A stretch of DNA of 39,449 bases from the NCBI GenBank assembly GCA_947474495.1, contig CANJIM010000027.1:1-39449 (forward strand), written 5' to 3'. Made by a program: the position numbers and the translations under genes. This stretch comes from Rhodospirillaceae bacterium. Its GTDB lineage: Bacteria; Pseudomonadota; Alphaproteobacteria; SMXQ01. This document shows positions 1-8,226 of the stretch, one piece after another (the stretch's first letter is position 1; each line of letters starts with the position of its first letter). The notes beneath the pieces are model-generated. The model was not told where the DNA came from, searched no databases, and saw nothing but the letters and a program-made list of their open reading frames with translations.

Positions 1-105
1 GAACAGCTCGCCTTCCTTGAGCGTGAAGTCGGCGCCGAACACGCCGCCGCCGGGCGTGCCGTCGTGGCTGATATATTGTTTGAACAGGCCGGAAACGCTG
101 AGCAT
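1..105 (-). CDS. ABC transporter ATP-binding protein, N-terminal part (cut by window edge)
   Basis: Only the first 35 codons are visible; the gene runs off the left edge. The reading MLSVSGLFKQY... with a later DFTLKEGELF is the usual first beta-strand of an ABC ATPase just before the Walker A loop, which would lie outside the window. The ATG at 105 has an AGGA ribosome-binding site that overlaps the stop of the permease gene, with 8 bases between the genes, so translation is probably coupled. As the last visible gene of the operon it should supply ATP hydrolysis to the permease and binding protein. The call rests on position and a short match, so the subfamily cannot be told. Confidence 0.75.
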   Translation of the reverse strand, partial: MLSVSGLFKQYISHDGTPGGGVFGADFTLKEGELF

Positions 106-113
106 GACAGGTC

Positions 114-1859
114 CTAACGGATCGAGAGGCCGTAGCGGCGGGCGATGAGATAGAAGATCGTGCTGACAACGGTCATCAACGACATCCAGGTGACGCCCAT
201 GGCGGCAAGCTCGGTCACCTGGCCATTCTCCCAGAGGTCGAACAGTGTGACGGCGATGACTTGCGAGCGCGGGCCGACGAGCAGAATCTGCGCCGCCACC
301 GCCTTCACCGAGAGCAGGAAGACGAACAGCCAACAGGTGATCAGCGCCGGCGTGATCAGCGGCACGACGATGCGGAGGAATGTCGTGGACTGGCGCGCTC
401 CGGACAGCGATGAGGCTTCTTCCAGCTCGCGGTGAACTTGCAGCACGCCGGCGTAGGAATAACGCATGCCATAGGGCAGGTAGCGCACCATGGAGGCGAG
501 GATCACCGAGAGCAGCGTGCCATAGAGCGCGAATGGCATATGGAGGAAGACGTTGAGGAAGGCGACGCCCATGACGATGGCTGGGAAGATTAGCGGCATG
601 GTGGCGAGTTGGTCGAGAATCCAGGCGCCGCGATGGCGCCGCGCCGCGAGCCAGGCGCAAAGCGCGGTGAAGGGGCAGACCAGGCTGGCCGTGGCGGCGC
701 CGAGAATCAGCGTGTTGCCGATCGCACCCTTAAAGGACGCCGAGTTGAACACCTGGGCATAATTGGCCAGGGTGAACTGAGTGAGAGATTTTGCCGTGAC
801 GCCTTCGTAGTAAGGCAGGAACGAGGCATAGATGACGATGCCGACCGGCAGGCCGATCATGATGATGAACATCAGTACAAGAAGCCCGGCCGTGAGGAAG
901 CGCCACTTGCCGAGATCCATGGCGCGCGGTCGGAAACCCTTGCCGGTGATCGTCTGATATTTCTCGGCGTGGCGGGACAACCGATTGTACCAAATCAACA
1001 GCAAGATCACGATCAGCATCAGGGCCATCGAGAAGGCGCCCGCCTGCCCATAATTGGGCGGGTTGGTTGCCTGGATGCTTTGGTAGATGTCGGTGGTCAG
1101 CACGTTGACATTGCCGGGGCGGCCGACAAGGGCCGGCGTCTCGAAGCTCTCGAAGGCGCGGATGAAGATCAGGATCAGCAGCGCCATGATGCCGGGCGTC
1201 GCGAGGCGAAGCGTGATGTGGCGGAAGGTCTGCGAGATGCCGGCGCCGCTCATCATCGAGGCTTCCTCGAAGGAGGCGTCGTTCGAACGGAACACCGACG
1301 AGAGCAACAGGAAGGTGAGGGGCGCGAAGTCGATGCCCTCGATAATCACCATGCCCCACATGCTGTAGACGTTGAGCAGTGGCGTCGCTGAACCCGTCAA
1401 CTCCATCAACAGCTGATTGATGGGCCCAGCTTTGCCGAGAATGAGCAGGAAAGACACGGTGTAGAGCACGCTGGGGATGCCGAGCGAGACGATGGAGATC
1501 AGGAAGACATATTGGCGCAGCGGCGTATTGGTGCGTTCGACGATCCAGGCCTGCAGCGTGCCGAGCGTCAGGGCCACCGCCGCGGAGCCGATGGCGTAGA
1601 TGCTGGCATTCACCAAGTTGTTGAAGAAGCGCGGGTTGGTGAACAGTTCGATGTAGAAGCGGAATGTGAATTGGTCGAACGAGCCGTCGTAGTTCGTGGT
1701 GTAAAGGCTTGTTTGCACCAAATAGATCGTCGGCGGGACCAGGAAGACGAGCAGCAGGGCGGCCAAAATGCCAACGAGTGGCGAAATGCCGAAGCGCCGC
1801 GCCGCACTCGCGGGTGCGGGCGCGGCGGATCCGTCCCACGCTGCGGGTGTCATCGTCAT
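114..1859 (-). CDS. ABC transporter permease, fused double-domain (FbpB/ThiP type)
   Basis: A 581-residue inner-membrane protein with about twelve hydrophobic segments, built as two fused permease halves. Each half carries the EAA loop that docks on the ATPase: EEASMMSGAG at about residues 198-207 and LEEASSLSGA at about 479-488. This architecture is typical of FbpB, ThiP and 2-aminoethylphosphonate-type importers, where one polypeptide forms the whole channel. It lies between its binding protein (32 bases upstream) and its ATPase (8 bases downstream). The first ATG is followed two codons later by another and neither has a strong ribosome-binding site, so the exact start is uncertain by two residues. 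The substrate is not readable from the sequence. Confidence 0.92.
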   Translation of the reverse strand: MTMTPAAWDGSAAPAPASAARRFGISPLVGILAALLLVFLVPPTIYLVQTSLYTTNYDGSFDQFTFRFYIELFTNPRFFNNLVNASIYAIGSAAVALTLGTLQAWIVERTNTPLRQYVFLISIVSLGIPSVLYTVSFLLILGKAGPINQLLMELTGSATPLLNVYSMWGMVIIEGIDFAPLTFLLLSSVFRSNDASFEEASMMSGAGISQTFRHITLRLATPGIMALLILIFIRAFESFETPALVGRPGNVNVLTTDIYQSIQATNPPNYGQAGAFSMALMLIVILLLIWYNRLSRHAEKYQTITGKGFRPRAMDLGKWRFLTAGLLVLMFIIMIGLPVGIVIYASFLPYYEGVTAKSLTQFTLANYAQVFNSASFKGAIGNTLILGAATASLVCPFTALCAWLAARRHRGAWILDQLATMPLIFPAIVMGVAFLNVFLHMPFALYGTLLSVILASMVRYLPYGMRYSYAGVLQVHRELEEASSLSGARQSTTFLRIVVPLITPALITCWLFVFLLSVKAVAAQILLVGPRSQVIAVTLFDLWENGQVTELAAMGVTWMSLMTVVSTIFYLIARRYGLSIR

Positions 1860-1891
1860 GCCGTCATCACGTCTGCCGACTTAAAACGCGC

Positions 1892-2995
1892 TTAGTTCTT
1901 GAAGTATTTCTTGAGCGCATCCTCGGCCTTGTCGTTGAGATCGAACAGCTTCTGCGGCGTGATGAAGTTCTCTTTCAAGCCGGCCTTCTTCGGGATGATC
2001 GAGGCGAGGATGGCGTTGGTGCTGGCGTCCGGATGGGCCGGGAGGTAGTCGGCCGCTTCAAGCGTCGCCTGACCTTCCTTGGACAGCATGTAGTCGATCA
2101 GCAACATGGCGGCGTGCGGATTGGGCGCGCCTTTGACGAACAGCACGGTGCCGTTTAGGCTCGGGACCGGCTGCAGCGGCAGTGCGGCGACCGGCGCACC
2201 CTTCTGGGCGCTGATCACCGGGTGATGCAGGAAGATGTTCAGCGCCATCGGATATTCGCCGGACATCACATTGTTCACCAACGTGCGGGCGCTGCCCGTG
2301 AAGTTGACGATCTTCTGCTGCGCCAGCTTTTGGAAATAGGCGTCGGCCTTCTGCTCGCCCATCTCCATGATGATGTTGGTGATGAACAAGAGATTGCCGC
2401 TGTCGGAGCCTTCGCGCCAGGCGAGCTTGCCCTTCCACTTGGGATCGAGCAGGTCCTCGTAGCTTTTCGGCGCGTCGGCCGCCTTGATCATGTTCGTGTT
2501 GTAGGCGACGCCGAAATAGCTGAAGCGCGTGGCGCCCCAGAAGCGGCGCGGGTCGCGATAATCGGCCGGATAAGCCTCGAGTTGCGGCGAGTTGAAGGGC
2601 AGTACGACATTTGCCTTGATCAACGGCTCGGAGAGGCTGGTGCTCTCGGCCACGTCGGCGACGATGGATTTGGCGCGCGCTTCGGCGAGAATCTTCTGGA
2701 CGATCTTGTTGCTGTCGGCGCGCCAGTATTCCGCCTTGATATAGGGATATTTCTTCATGAACGCTTCGGTGATCGGGCGCAGCGCCTGATCGACGATCAT
2801 GCCGGAATAGATCGTTACCTTGCCTTCCTTGCGGGCGCCGTCCTCCAAGATCTTCTGGCGTTCGGGGCCTTGCAGATCGCCGATCTCCGCTTGCGTGAGA
2901 GCATGAGCAGGCGCGGCCCACAGCAAGGCGGCGCTGATGGCCAACGCGGAAAGGATATCCCGGCTGTTTGTACGGTTGACTATGCGACTGGTCAT
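1892..2995 (-). CDS. ABC transporter periplasmic solute-binding protein (FbpA-like family 1)
   Basis: A 367-residue secreted protein with a classical signal peptide: a basic N-terminus, a hydrophobic core at about residues 14-29, and likely cleavage after AHA at about 32. The mature start GPERQKILEDGARKEG and the following VTIYSG strand are typical of the FbpA/AfuA-like extracellular solute-binding family. A GGGAGA ribosome-binding site precedes the ATG. The family binds ferric iron, thiamine, phosphonates, polyamines or organic acids. An enolase-superfamily enzyme directly upstream on the same strand suggests an organic acid rather than iron, but that is inference. Confidence 0.9.
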   Translation of the reverse strand: MTSRIVNRTNSRDILSALAISAALLWAAPAHALTQAEIGDLQGPERQKILEDGARKEGKVTIYSGMIVDQALRPITEAFMKKYPYIKAEYWRADSNKIVQKILAEARAKSIVADVAESTSLSEPLIKANVVLPFNSPQLEAYPADYRDPRRFWGATRFSYFGVAYNTNMIKAADAPKSYEDLLDPKWKGKLAWREGSDSGNLLFITNIIMEMGEQKADAYFQKLAQQKIVNFTGSARTLVNNVMSGEYPMALNIFLHHPVISAQKGAPVAALPLQPVPSLNGTVLFVKGAPNPHAAMLLIDYMLSKEGQATLEAADYLPAHPDASTNAILASIIPKKAGLKENFITPQKLFDLNDKAEDALKKYFKN

Positions 2996-3043
2996 GGTCG
3001 TCTCTCCCTGTCGTGAGATACGGATTGTTCCGCTTATGTCGTA

Positions 3044-4150
3044 TTAGCGAAGGACGGCTTTTTGTTGCTGCGTTTGCTTGAGGGTAACGCCGCAGCCGAT
3101 TCCGTCTGGTAGGTGCAGATAACCGTTTTCGATTTCTATGCCCTCGAACGGATCATCGAGCAGGCGGTCGAATTCGCCGAGTTCACAGGCGTAATCGATG
3201 CCCGGTGTCGCCGCGGCCAGATGCATGGCGGTGGCGGATAACAGGCGCGAGCCGACTGCCGCGCCGAATCGGTAGCGAATGCCGCCCGCCTCGCAAATGC
3301 GGATGGCGGCGACGGTATTGCGTAAACCGCCGAGCTTGGGAATTTTCAGGCTGACGGCATCGACGTAGCCGCCGGTCACAAGGTTCATGACTTCCTGCAG
3401 CGAGCCGGCGCTTTCGTCGGCTTCGACGGTCACAGGCACGGCCTCAGTCACCATCTTCAGGCCCCGCAGATCGTCGATCTTCACCGGCTGCTCGACCAGG
3501 TCGATATTGAATTCGATCATCTGGTTGATGGCGGTGATTGCCGATTTGGCATCGTAGGACTGGTTGGCGTCGATCGTCAGATGCACGTCGTCGCCGACGC
3601 GCTTGCGGATGGCGCGGACGCAGGCGACGTCTTCGGAGATATCCCCATGCACTTTAATCTTGAGATAGCGGTACCCTTTATCGACCAGCTTTTGTGCGGC
3701 CGCGGCCATCTCGTCTGGCTTCTTGATGGCGAGGATGCGCAAGATCGGCAGCTTGTCGCGCAGCTTGCCGCCGAATAGTTTGTAGAGCGGCAGATCGAGC
3801 GTGCGGGCCATCAGATCGTGCAGTGCGCAGTCGATGGCGGCCTTGGCCTGCTGATGGCCGTACATGTTGCGCTCGAGCGCCTGCAGGATGGGCTCGAGGT
3901 CGAAGATGTCCATCCCGGTGAGCAGTGGTGCGAAGCGGTCCAGGGCCGCCTTCAGCGTCTCTTTGCTGGCCCCCATGTGGGCCGTCGCCGAGGCATAGCC
4001 GTAGCCGCTGAGGCCGTTGTCGCCATGGATGGCGAAGATCCAGCCTTCGGTCGTGGGATTGGCGCCGAGGGCGAACCGCCAGGTGGGGTCGTCCTTCGCC
4101 ATGACACACGGAATCAGACTCGTCTCGCGAATCTGCGTCGAACGCAGCAT
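3044..4150 (-). CDS. Enolase-superfamily enzyme (mandelate racemase/muconate lactonizing type)
   Basis: A cytoplasmic enzyme of 368 residues with the MR/MLE barrel signature in order: KIK at 164-166 (catalytic lysine), metal ligands D194 (TIDAN), E220 (VEQP) and D245 (ADES), and K269 (LKIPK) as the opposite base. The family abstracts an alpha-proton from a carboxylate to racemize, epimerize, cycloisomerize or dehydrate it. The reading frame extends upstream to 4231, but the ATG at 4150 has a strong GGGAGG ribosome-binding site four bases away and matches the usual family start, so I chose it. It is the first gene of the importer operon, 48 bases before the binding protein, so it probably acts on the imported acid. 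The exact reaction is unknown. Confidence 0.9.
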   Translation of the reverse strand: MLRSTQIRETSLIPCVMAKDDPTWRFALGANPTTEGWIFAIHGDNGLSGYGYASATAHMGASKETLKAALDRFAPLLTGMDIFDLEPILQALERNMYGHQQAKAAIDCALHDLMARTLDLPLYKLFGGKLRDKLPILRILAIKKPDEMAAAAQKLVDKGYRYLKIKVHGDISEDVACVRAIRKRVGDDVHLTIDANQSYDAKSAITAINQMIEFNIDLVEQPVKIDDLRGLKMVTEAVPVTVEADESAGSLQEVMNLVTGGYVDAVSLKIPKLGGLRNTVAAIRICEAGGIRYRFGAAVGSRLLSATAMHLAAATPGIDYACELGEFDRLLDDPFEGIEIENGYLHLPDGIGCGVTLKQTQQQKAVLR

Positions 4151-4202
4151 GTGGCCTCCCTGGTCGCGCGTGCCAATTTTTTCGGCAGTTTTCGGCGCGT
4201 TC

Positions 4203-4221
4203 TTATCGTTGTTGCCGATAA
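4203..4221. promoter_or_regulatory. Inverted repeat, candidate operator for the enolase-superfamily/ABC operon
   Basis: TTATCG and CGATAA form a perfect 6-bp inverted repeat around a 7-base spacer, 53 bases upstream of the chosen start at 4150. The size and spacing suit a dimeric repressor such as a GntR-type protein. No regulator gene lies beside it, so this is a candidate only. Confidence 0.3.
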
Positions 4222-4309
4222 CTCTAGTCATCCCCGCCCACCTTGGAAAGGCGCAATTTTCCCCGTTTCGCCTCGCGTGCCGCTGATGGAAGACTCTGTG
4301 CGCCAGGGC

Positions 4310-4337
4310 TTGCCTGACAGGCCCCGCAGTGTATTAA
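4310..4337 (+). promoter_or_regulatory. Candidate sigma-70 promoter of the acyl-CoA operon
   Basis: TTGCCT (4310-4315) and TATTAA (4332-4337) are separated by 16 bases and lie about 70 bases before the GTG start at 4410. Each hexamer matches four of six consensus bases. No better candidate was seen in this divergent intergenic region. Confidence 0.3.
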
Positions 4338-4409
4338 CTGAAGGTCATCAAGCACGGCCGAACGAACGAGACGCGCTGATAAAAAATGAGACAGAGGGAG
4401 AACCACCGC

Positions 4410-5549
4410 GTGACTGGCGCACTCGACGGCATCAAGATTTTAGAAATCGCCAATTACGTCAGCGGCCCCTTCGCGGGCGTGTTGCTGTCGGACCTCGGCG
4501 CCGACGTCATCAAGATCGAAGAGCCCAAGCATGGCGATCCGTTTCGCGGCTGGGGCCCGGCGGAATACAGCGCGACCTTCGGTTCGGTGAATCGCAACAA
4601 GAAGAGCGTCGCGCTTGATCTCAAGTCGAAGGAGGGCGTTGAGGCGGCGCTGCGCCTGGCCGACGAGGCGGATGTGCTGATCGAAAATTTCCGTGTCGGC
4701 ACGCTCGACCGTCTGGGTCTCGGTTATGATGTTCTATCGAAGCGCAATCCGCGACTGATCTATTGCTCGATCACCGCCTTCGGCGCAACGGGGCCTTACG
4801 CCGGCCGCGCCGGTTACGACACGGTGGGCCAAGCGATGAGCGGTCTGCTCGGTTTGTTGACGGATTTCGATAATCCGAAACCGATGGGTATCTCGCTGTC
4901 GGATCATCTCACCGGCATGGTCGCCTGTTACGGCATCCTCGGTGCCCTGATGGCGCGCGAACGCAGCGGCCGCGGCCAGCGGGTCGAGACGTCGCTGCTG
5001 CAGGCGACGATGTCGCTGATGGGCGAGAACGCCGCGCGCTACTTCGAGAATCATGAGGTGCCGGCTCGCGCGACACGCGCCCGCTCGGCACAGGTGTTCG
5101 GTTTCGTCGGCTCAGATGGCAAGCCGTTCGTCGTGCATCTCTCGTCGCCGCCAAAATTCTGGCAAGGCTTGGCGCGCGTCGTCGGTCATCCGGAATGGAT
5201 CGAAGAGGAGCGCTTCATCAACAAGGATGCGCGGCGCAAAGCCTATCCCGAATTGTCCAAGCTGCTCGCCGACGTGTTCAAGACCAATACGCGGGAGTAT
5301 TGGCTCAAGCTGCTGCTCGAAGCCGATGTGCCGAGCGGGCCAATTTACAACTTCGAAGAAGTCTATGCCGATCCGCAGGTGCAGCATCTGAAGATGCGCG
5401 TTGACGTGCCGCATCCGCTTGTCGGTTCGGTCGGGTTGATGGGCAGCGGCGTCAGCTTGAGCGACACGCCGCCGTCGATCCGCAGCGCCGCGCCGGCGCT
5501 CGGCGCGGACAATGATGCGGTGCTTGGCAGCTTCAAGGTGAAATCGTGA
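4410..5549 (+). CDS. CaiB/BaiF (class III) CoA-transferase
   Basis: A 379-residue cytoplasmic enzyme that should move CoA from a donor thioester to a carboxylic acid through an aspartyl-CoA intermediate. The N-terminal sequence around VSGPFAGVLLSDLGADVIKI and the later IENFRVGTLDRLGLGYD are family hallmarks, and D165 in SLSDHLTGM fits the catalytic aspartate. An in-frame ATG at 4386 lacks a ribosome-binding site. The GTG at 4410 has AGGGAG nine bases upstream and gives the usual family start, so it is preferred. It opens a five-gene operon whose next gene overlaps its stop codon. Its role is probably activation of the substrate acid. Confidence 0.92.
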   Translation: MTGALDGIKILEIANYVSGPFAGVLLSDLGADVIKIEEPKHGDPFRGWGPAEYSATFGSVNRNKKSVALDLKSKEGVEAALRLADEADVLIENFRVGTLDRLGLGYDVLSKRNPRLIYCSITAFGATGPYAGRAGYDTVGQAMSGLLGLLTDFDNPKPMGISLSDHLTGMVACYGILGALMARERSGRGQRVETSLLQATMSLMGENAARYFENHEVPARATRARSAQVFGFVGSDGKPFVVHLSSPPKFWQGLARVVGHPEWIEEERFINKDARRKAYPELSKLLADVFKTNTREYWLKLLLEADVPSGPIYNFEEVYADPQVQHLKMRVDVPHPLVGSVGLMGSGVSLSDTPPSIRSAAPALGADNDAVLGSFKVKS

Positions 5550-6730
5550 ACATCAATCCGTCAACCGCCCTGCGCGACAAATGCGCCATTGTCGGCATCG
5601 GCAATAGCCGGCTCGGCAAGGTGCCTGGGGTGTCCTCGCTCGACTTGCTGGTCGAAGCCATGGTCAATGCGCTCGACGATGCCGGTCTGAAAACGTCTGA
5701 CATCGACGGGCTGATCTGCCGTGGGCCCGACGACGCCTATGGCCACCATCAGTTGATCGGCGCGCGCCTCGGCATCAACGCCAACATTTCCACGACGATG
5801 GATAACGGCGGCGCCAGCCAGATCCTCTCCATCGCCATGGCGGTGATGGCGATCGAGGCCGGGCTCGCCACGACGGTGCTGTGCGGCTTCGGCCGCGACG
5901 CCTGGTCGCGCACCCATGTCAGCGAAGAGGCGCGGGTGCGCAACGAGACGCGGCCGGACAGCCAGCGTGCCCAAGAATTCGGCCCGGAATACGGCTATTT
6001 TGGCGCGGTCGCCGCGCATGCCTTCGGCGCCCAGCGCCATATGCATCTCTACGGCACGACGCGCGATCATTTCGCCGAGATCGCCATCGCCTTTCGCGAA
6101 CATGCCCTGCGCAACCCGCAGGCGCAGATGAAGAAGCCGCTGACCAAGGCGGATTACGACGCCGCGCGGTTGATCGTGGCGCCGTTCGGCCTGTTCGATT
6201 GCTCGTTGCGCAGCGACGCTGCCGGCGCGGTGATCGTCACCAGCAAGGCGCGCGCCAAGGACCTGAAACAGCCGCCGGTGCCGATCAAGGGTTTCGGCAG
6301 TTTCAATAATCTGCGCGGCTGGTTCCAGGACGACAACATGGTGGTGACCGCGGCGAAGCAGAGCGGCGAGACAGCCTACAAGATGGCCGGCCTCGGACCG
6401 CAGGATGTCGACACGGCGCAAATCTACGACTGTTTCACCTATATGGTGCTGACCCAGCTGGAAGACTACGGCTTCTGCAAGAAGGGCGAGGGCGGCGACT
6501 TCGTTGCCTCCGGCGCCCTCAAGATGGGTGGACGTCTGCCGACCAACACCTCGGGCGGCCAGCTGTCGGAATCGCACTGCGAAGGCATGCTGCAAATCGT
6601 CGAGGGCGCCCGCCAGATGCGCCACACCTATGCTGCCGAGCGGCAAGTCAAGGATGCCGAGATCGCGCTGATCTCCGGTCATGGCGGCAATCAGGTCTGC
6701 CACTCGACGCTGATTTTGGGGAGGGCATGA
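5546..6730 (+). CDS. Thiolase-like protein (SCP-x/Ltp2 type) lacking the nucleophilic Cys
   Basis: A 394-residue protein with the thiolase fold. It starts with GTG in a GTGA overlap with the CoA-transferase stop. The segment DNGGASQ (86-92) sits where true thiolases have the acyl-accepting cysteine, and the C-terminus carries GHGGNQ (378-383) rather than the CxG motif. The family NTSGGQLSESH motif is present. Members of this Cys-less group, such as steroid-catabolic Ltp2, pair with a DUF35 protein and catalyse retro-aldol cleavage of hydroxyacyl-CoAs. The next gene is exactly such a DUF35 protein, overlapping by four bases. Aldolase activity is therefore plausible but unproven; thiolase chemistry is unlikely. 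Confidence 0.88.
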   Translation: MNINPSTALRDKCAIVGIGNSRLGKVPGVSSLDLLVEAMVNALDDAGLKTSDIDGLICRGPDDAYGHHQLIGARLGINANISTTMDNGGASQILSIAMAVMAIEAGLATTVLCGFGRDAWSRTHVSEEARVRNETRPDSQRAQEFGPEYGYFGAVAAHAFGAQRHMHLYGTTRDHFAEIAIAFREHALRNPQAQMKKPLTKADYDAARLIVAPFGLFDCSLRSDAAGAVIVTSKARAKDLKQPPVPIKGFGSFNNLRGWFQDDNMVVTAAKQSGETAYKMAGLGPQDVDTAQIYDCFTYMVLTQLEDYGFCKKGEGGDFVASGALKMGGRLPTNTSGGQLSESHCEGMLQIVEGARQMRHTYAAERQVKDAEIALISGHGGNQVCHSTLILGRA

Positions 6731-7158
6731 TGAGCGATAGCAGCGCGGCGGCCGCGAAGCCGCAAAAGCCGGTCCCGCGTCCGTCGCCCGAATCGGCGCC
6801 TTATTGGGAGGCGGCGGCGCAGCACAAGCTGCGCGTGCAGAAATGCAATGCCTGCGGCCAGCATTGGTTTCCGCCGTCCTATCGTTGCCCGCATTGCACG
6901 GCGGCCGATTTCACTTGGGCCGAGGTCTCGGGCAAGGGCAAGGTTTTCAGTTTCGTCGTGTTCCACCGCGTCTACCATCCGGCCTTCGAAGGCGACGTGC
7001 CCTACGTGGTCGCGCTGGTCGAATTGGCGGAAGGGCCGCGGTTGTTGACCAATATCGTCGGCATCTCGCCCGACGACGTGCGTTGCGAGATGCCGGTCAA
7101 AGTGACGTTTGACGACGTGGCGTCCGGCGTCGCAGTGCCAAAGTTCACGCCGGCCTGA
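6727..7158 (+). CDS. DUF35 zinc-ribbon/OB-fold acyl-CoA-binding partner protein
   Basis: A 143-residue protein with an N-terminal rubredoxin-like zinc ribbon, C40-x2-C43 and C54-x2-C57, followed by an OB-fold domain, the standard architecture of COG1545/DUF35 proteins. The gene starts with ATG in an ATGA overlap with the thiolase-like gene, as expected for two subunits made in equal amounts. In characterised systems (ChsH2 DUF35 with Ltp2, and archaeal HMG-CoA synthase complexes) this protein docks on the thiolase-fold subunit and shapes CoA-substrate binding. The first 25 residues are rich in Pro, Ala and Lys and probably disordered. I infer that it forms a complex with the upstream protein. 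Confidence 0.92.
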   Translation: MMSDSSAAAAKPQKPVPRPSPESAPYWEAAAQHKLRVQKCNACGQHWFPPSYRCPHCTAADFTWAEVSGKGKVFSFVVFHRVYHPAFEGDVPYVVALVELAEGPRLLTNIVGISPDDVRCEMPVKVTFDDVASGVAVPKFTPA

Positions 7159-7191
7159 TCGCCGGTGATGTCAAAAAAAGGGGAGAGCGTG

Positions 7192-8220
7192 ATGAGGGCT
7201 TGTTGGATTGTCGGCGTAACCGCGTCTGTGGCTTTAACCATGTCCTGGGGGGCGCGCGCCCAGGATTTTTTCGCCAATAAGCAGATCAATCTGATCGTCG
7301 CTTCGGGCGCCGGCGGCGGTTACGACGGGAATGCCCGCGTGCTGGCGCGGACCTTCGGCAACCACATTCCGGGGCAGCCGCGCATCGTTGTGCAAAACAT
7401 GCCGGGCGCCAGCGGCATTCAAGCGACCAATCATCTCTATACGATCGCCGAACGCGACGGCACCGTCATCAGCGCCACGGCGAACACCATGCCGCTCGAT
7501 CCGCTGCTCGGCGGGCCGGCGGCGCGATTCAATCCCCGCGAACTCGGCTGGATCGGCTCGATCGGCAAGCAGATCAACGTCTGTCTCGCCTGGGCGGCCA
7601 ACAATTTCGACAAGTTCCAGGACGTGCAGCAGCGCGAGATGAAGGTTTCGGCCACGGGCGCGACCGGTTGGCGCGCCCTCATGCCGCGCATTCTCAATTC
7701 GGTGGCCGATGCGAAATTCCGCGTCATCACGGGCTATGCCACGACGGAAAGCATGCTGGCCGTCGAGCGCGGCGAGGTCGATGGCATCTGCACGACGTAT
7801 GAGACGCTTCTGGCGTCGCAGCAGCAATGGCTGACCGATAAGAAGGTGACCTTCCTCGCCCAGTTCGGCTTCGAGCCAATTCCGGCGATCAAGGACGTGC
7901 CGATGGGGCTGGCCTACGTCAAGGACCCGGCCGATCTGGAGGCCATCCGCGTCATCTTCCTGCAGCAGGAGACGGGGCGCCCGATCGTCGCGCCGCCCGG
8001 CATCCCCAAGGATCGTTTGGCGATTTTGCGCAAGGCCTTCGATGCGACCATGCAGGACCCGGCCTTCCTGAGCGAAGCGACCAAGGCGCAATTGGACATC
8101 AGCCCGCTGACCGGCGCGGCGATCGACGACATGCTTGCCAAGGCCTATTCATCGCCGCCGGAGATCGTCGAGCGGGCGAAGGTTATCCTGGCGCGCGCCA
8201 GCGGCGAGAAAAAGGACTGA
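7192..8220 (+). CDS. Tripartite tricarboxylate transporter TctC/Bug-family binding protein
   Basis: A 342-residue periplasmic binding protein with a signal peptide ending near ARAQ (about residue 18) and the family segments INLIVASGAGGGYD and VVQNMPGASG. The open frame begins upstream at 7165, but the ATG at 7192 has a strong AGGGGAG site six bases before it and yields a compact signal peptide. No TctA or TctB membrane subunit is encoded in the window, so it either shares a transporter encoded elsewhere or acts in sensing. Its place between the thiolase-like pair and the acyl-CoA synthetase suggests it binds the acid that the operon degrades. Confidence 0.93.
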   Translation: MRACWIVGVTASVALTMSWGARAQDFFANKQINLIVASGAGGGYDGNARVLARTFGNHIPGQPRIVVQNMPGASGIQATNHLYTIAERDGTVISATANTMPLDPLLGGPAARFNPRELGWIGSIGKQINVCLAWAANNFDKFQDVQQREMKVSATGATGWRALMPRILNSVADAKFRVITGYATTESMLAVERGEVDGICTTYETLLASQQQWLTDKKVTFLAQFGFEPIPAIKDVPMGLAYVKDPADLEAIRVIFLQQETGRPIVAPPGIPKDRLAILRKAFDATMQDPAFLSEATKAQLDISPLTGAAIDDMLAKAYSSPPEIVERAKVILARASGEKKD

Positions 8221-8226
8221 CGTTGG

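Noticed and set aside
609-1391. Long plus-strand frame opposite the permease gene
   Set aside because: Its translation is rich in Arg, Gly, Asp and His with no motif; it is the antisense shadow of a clear double-domain permease.
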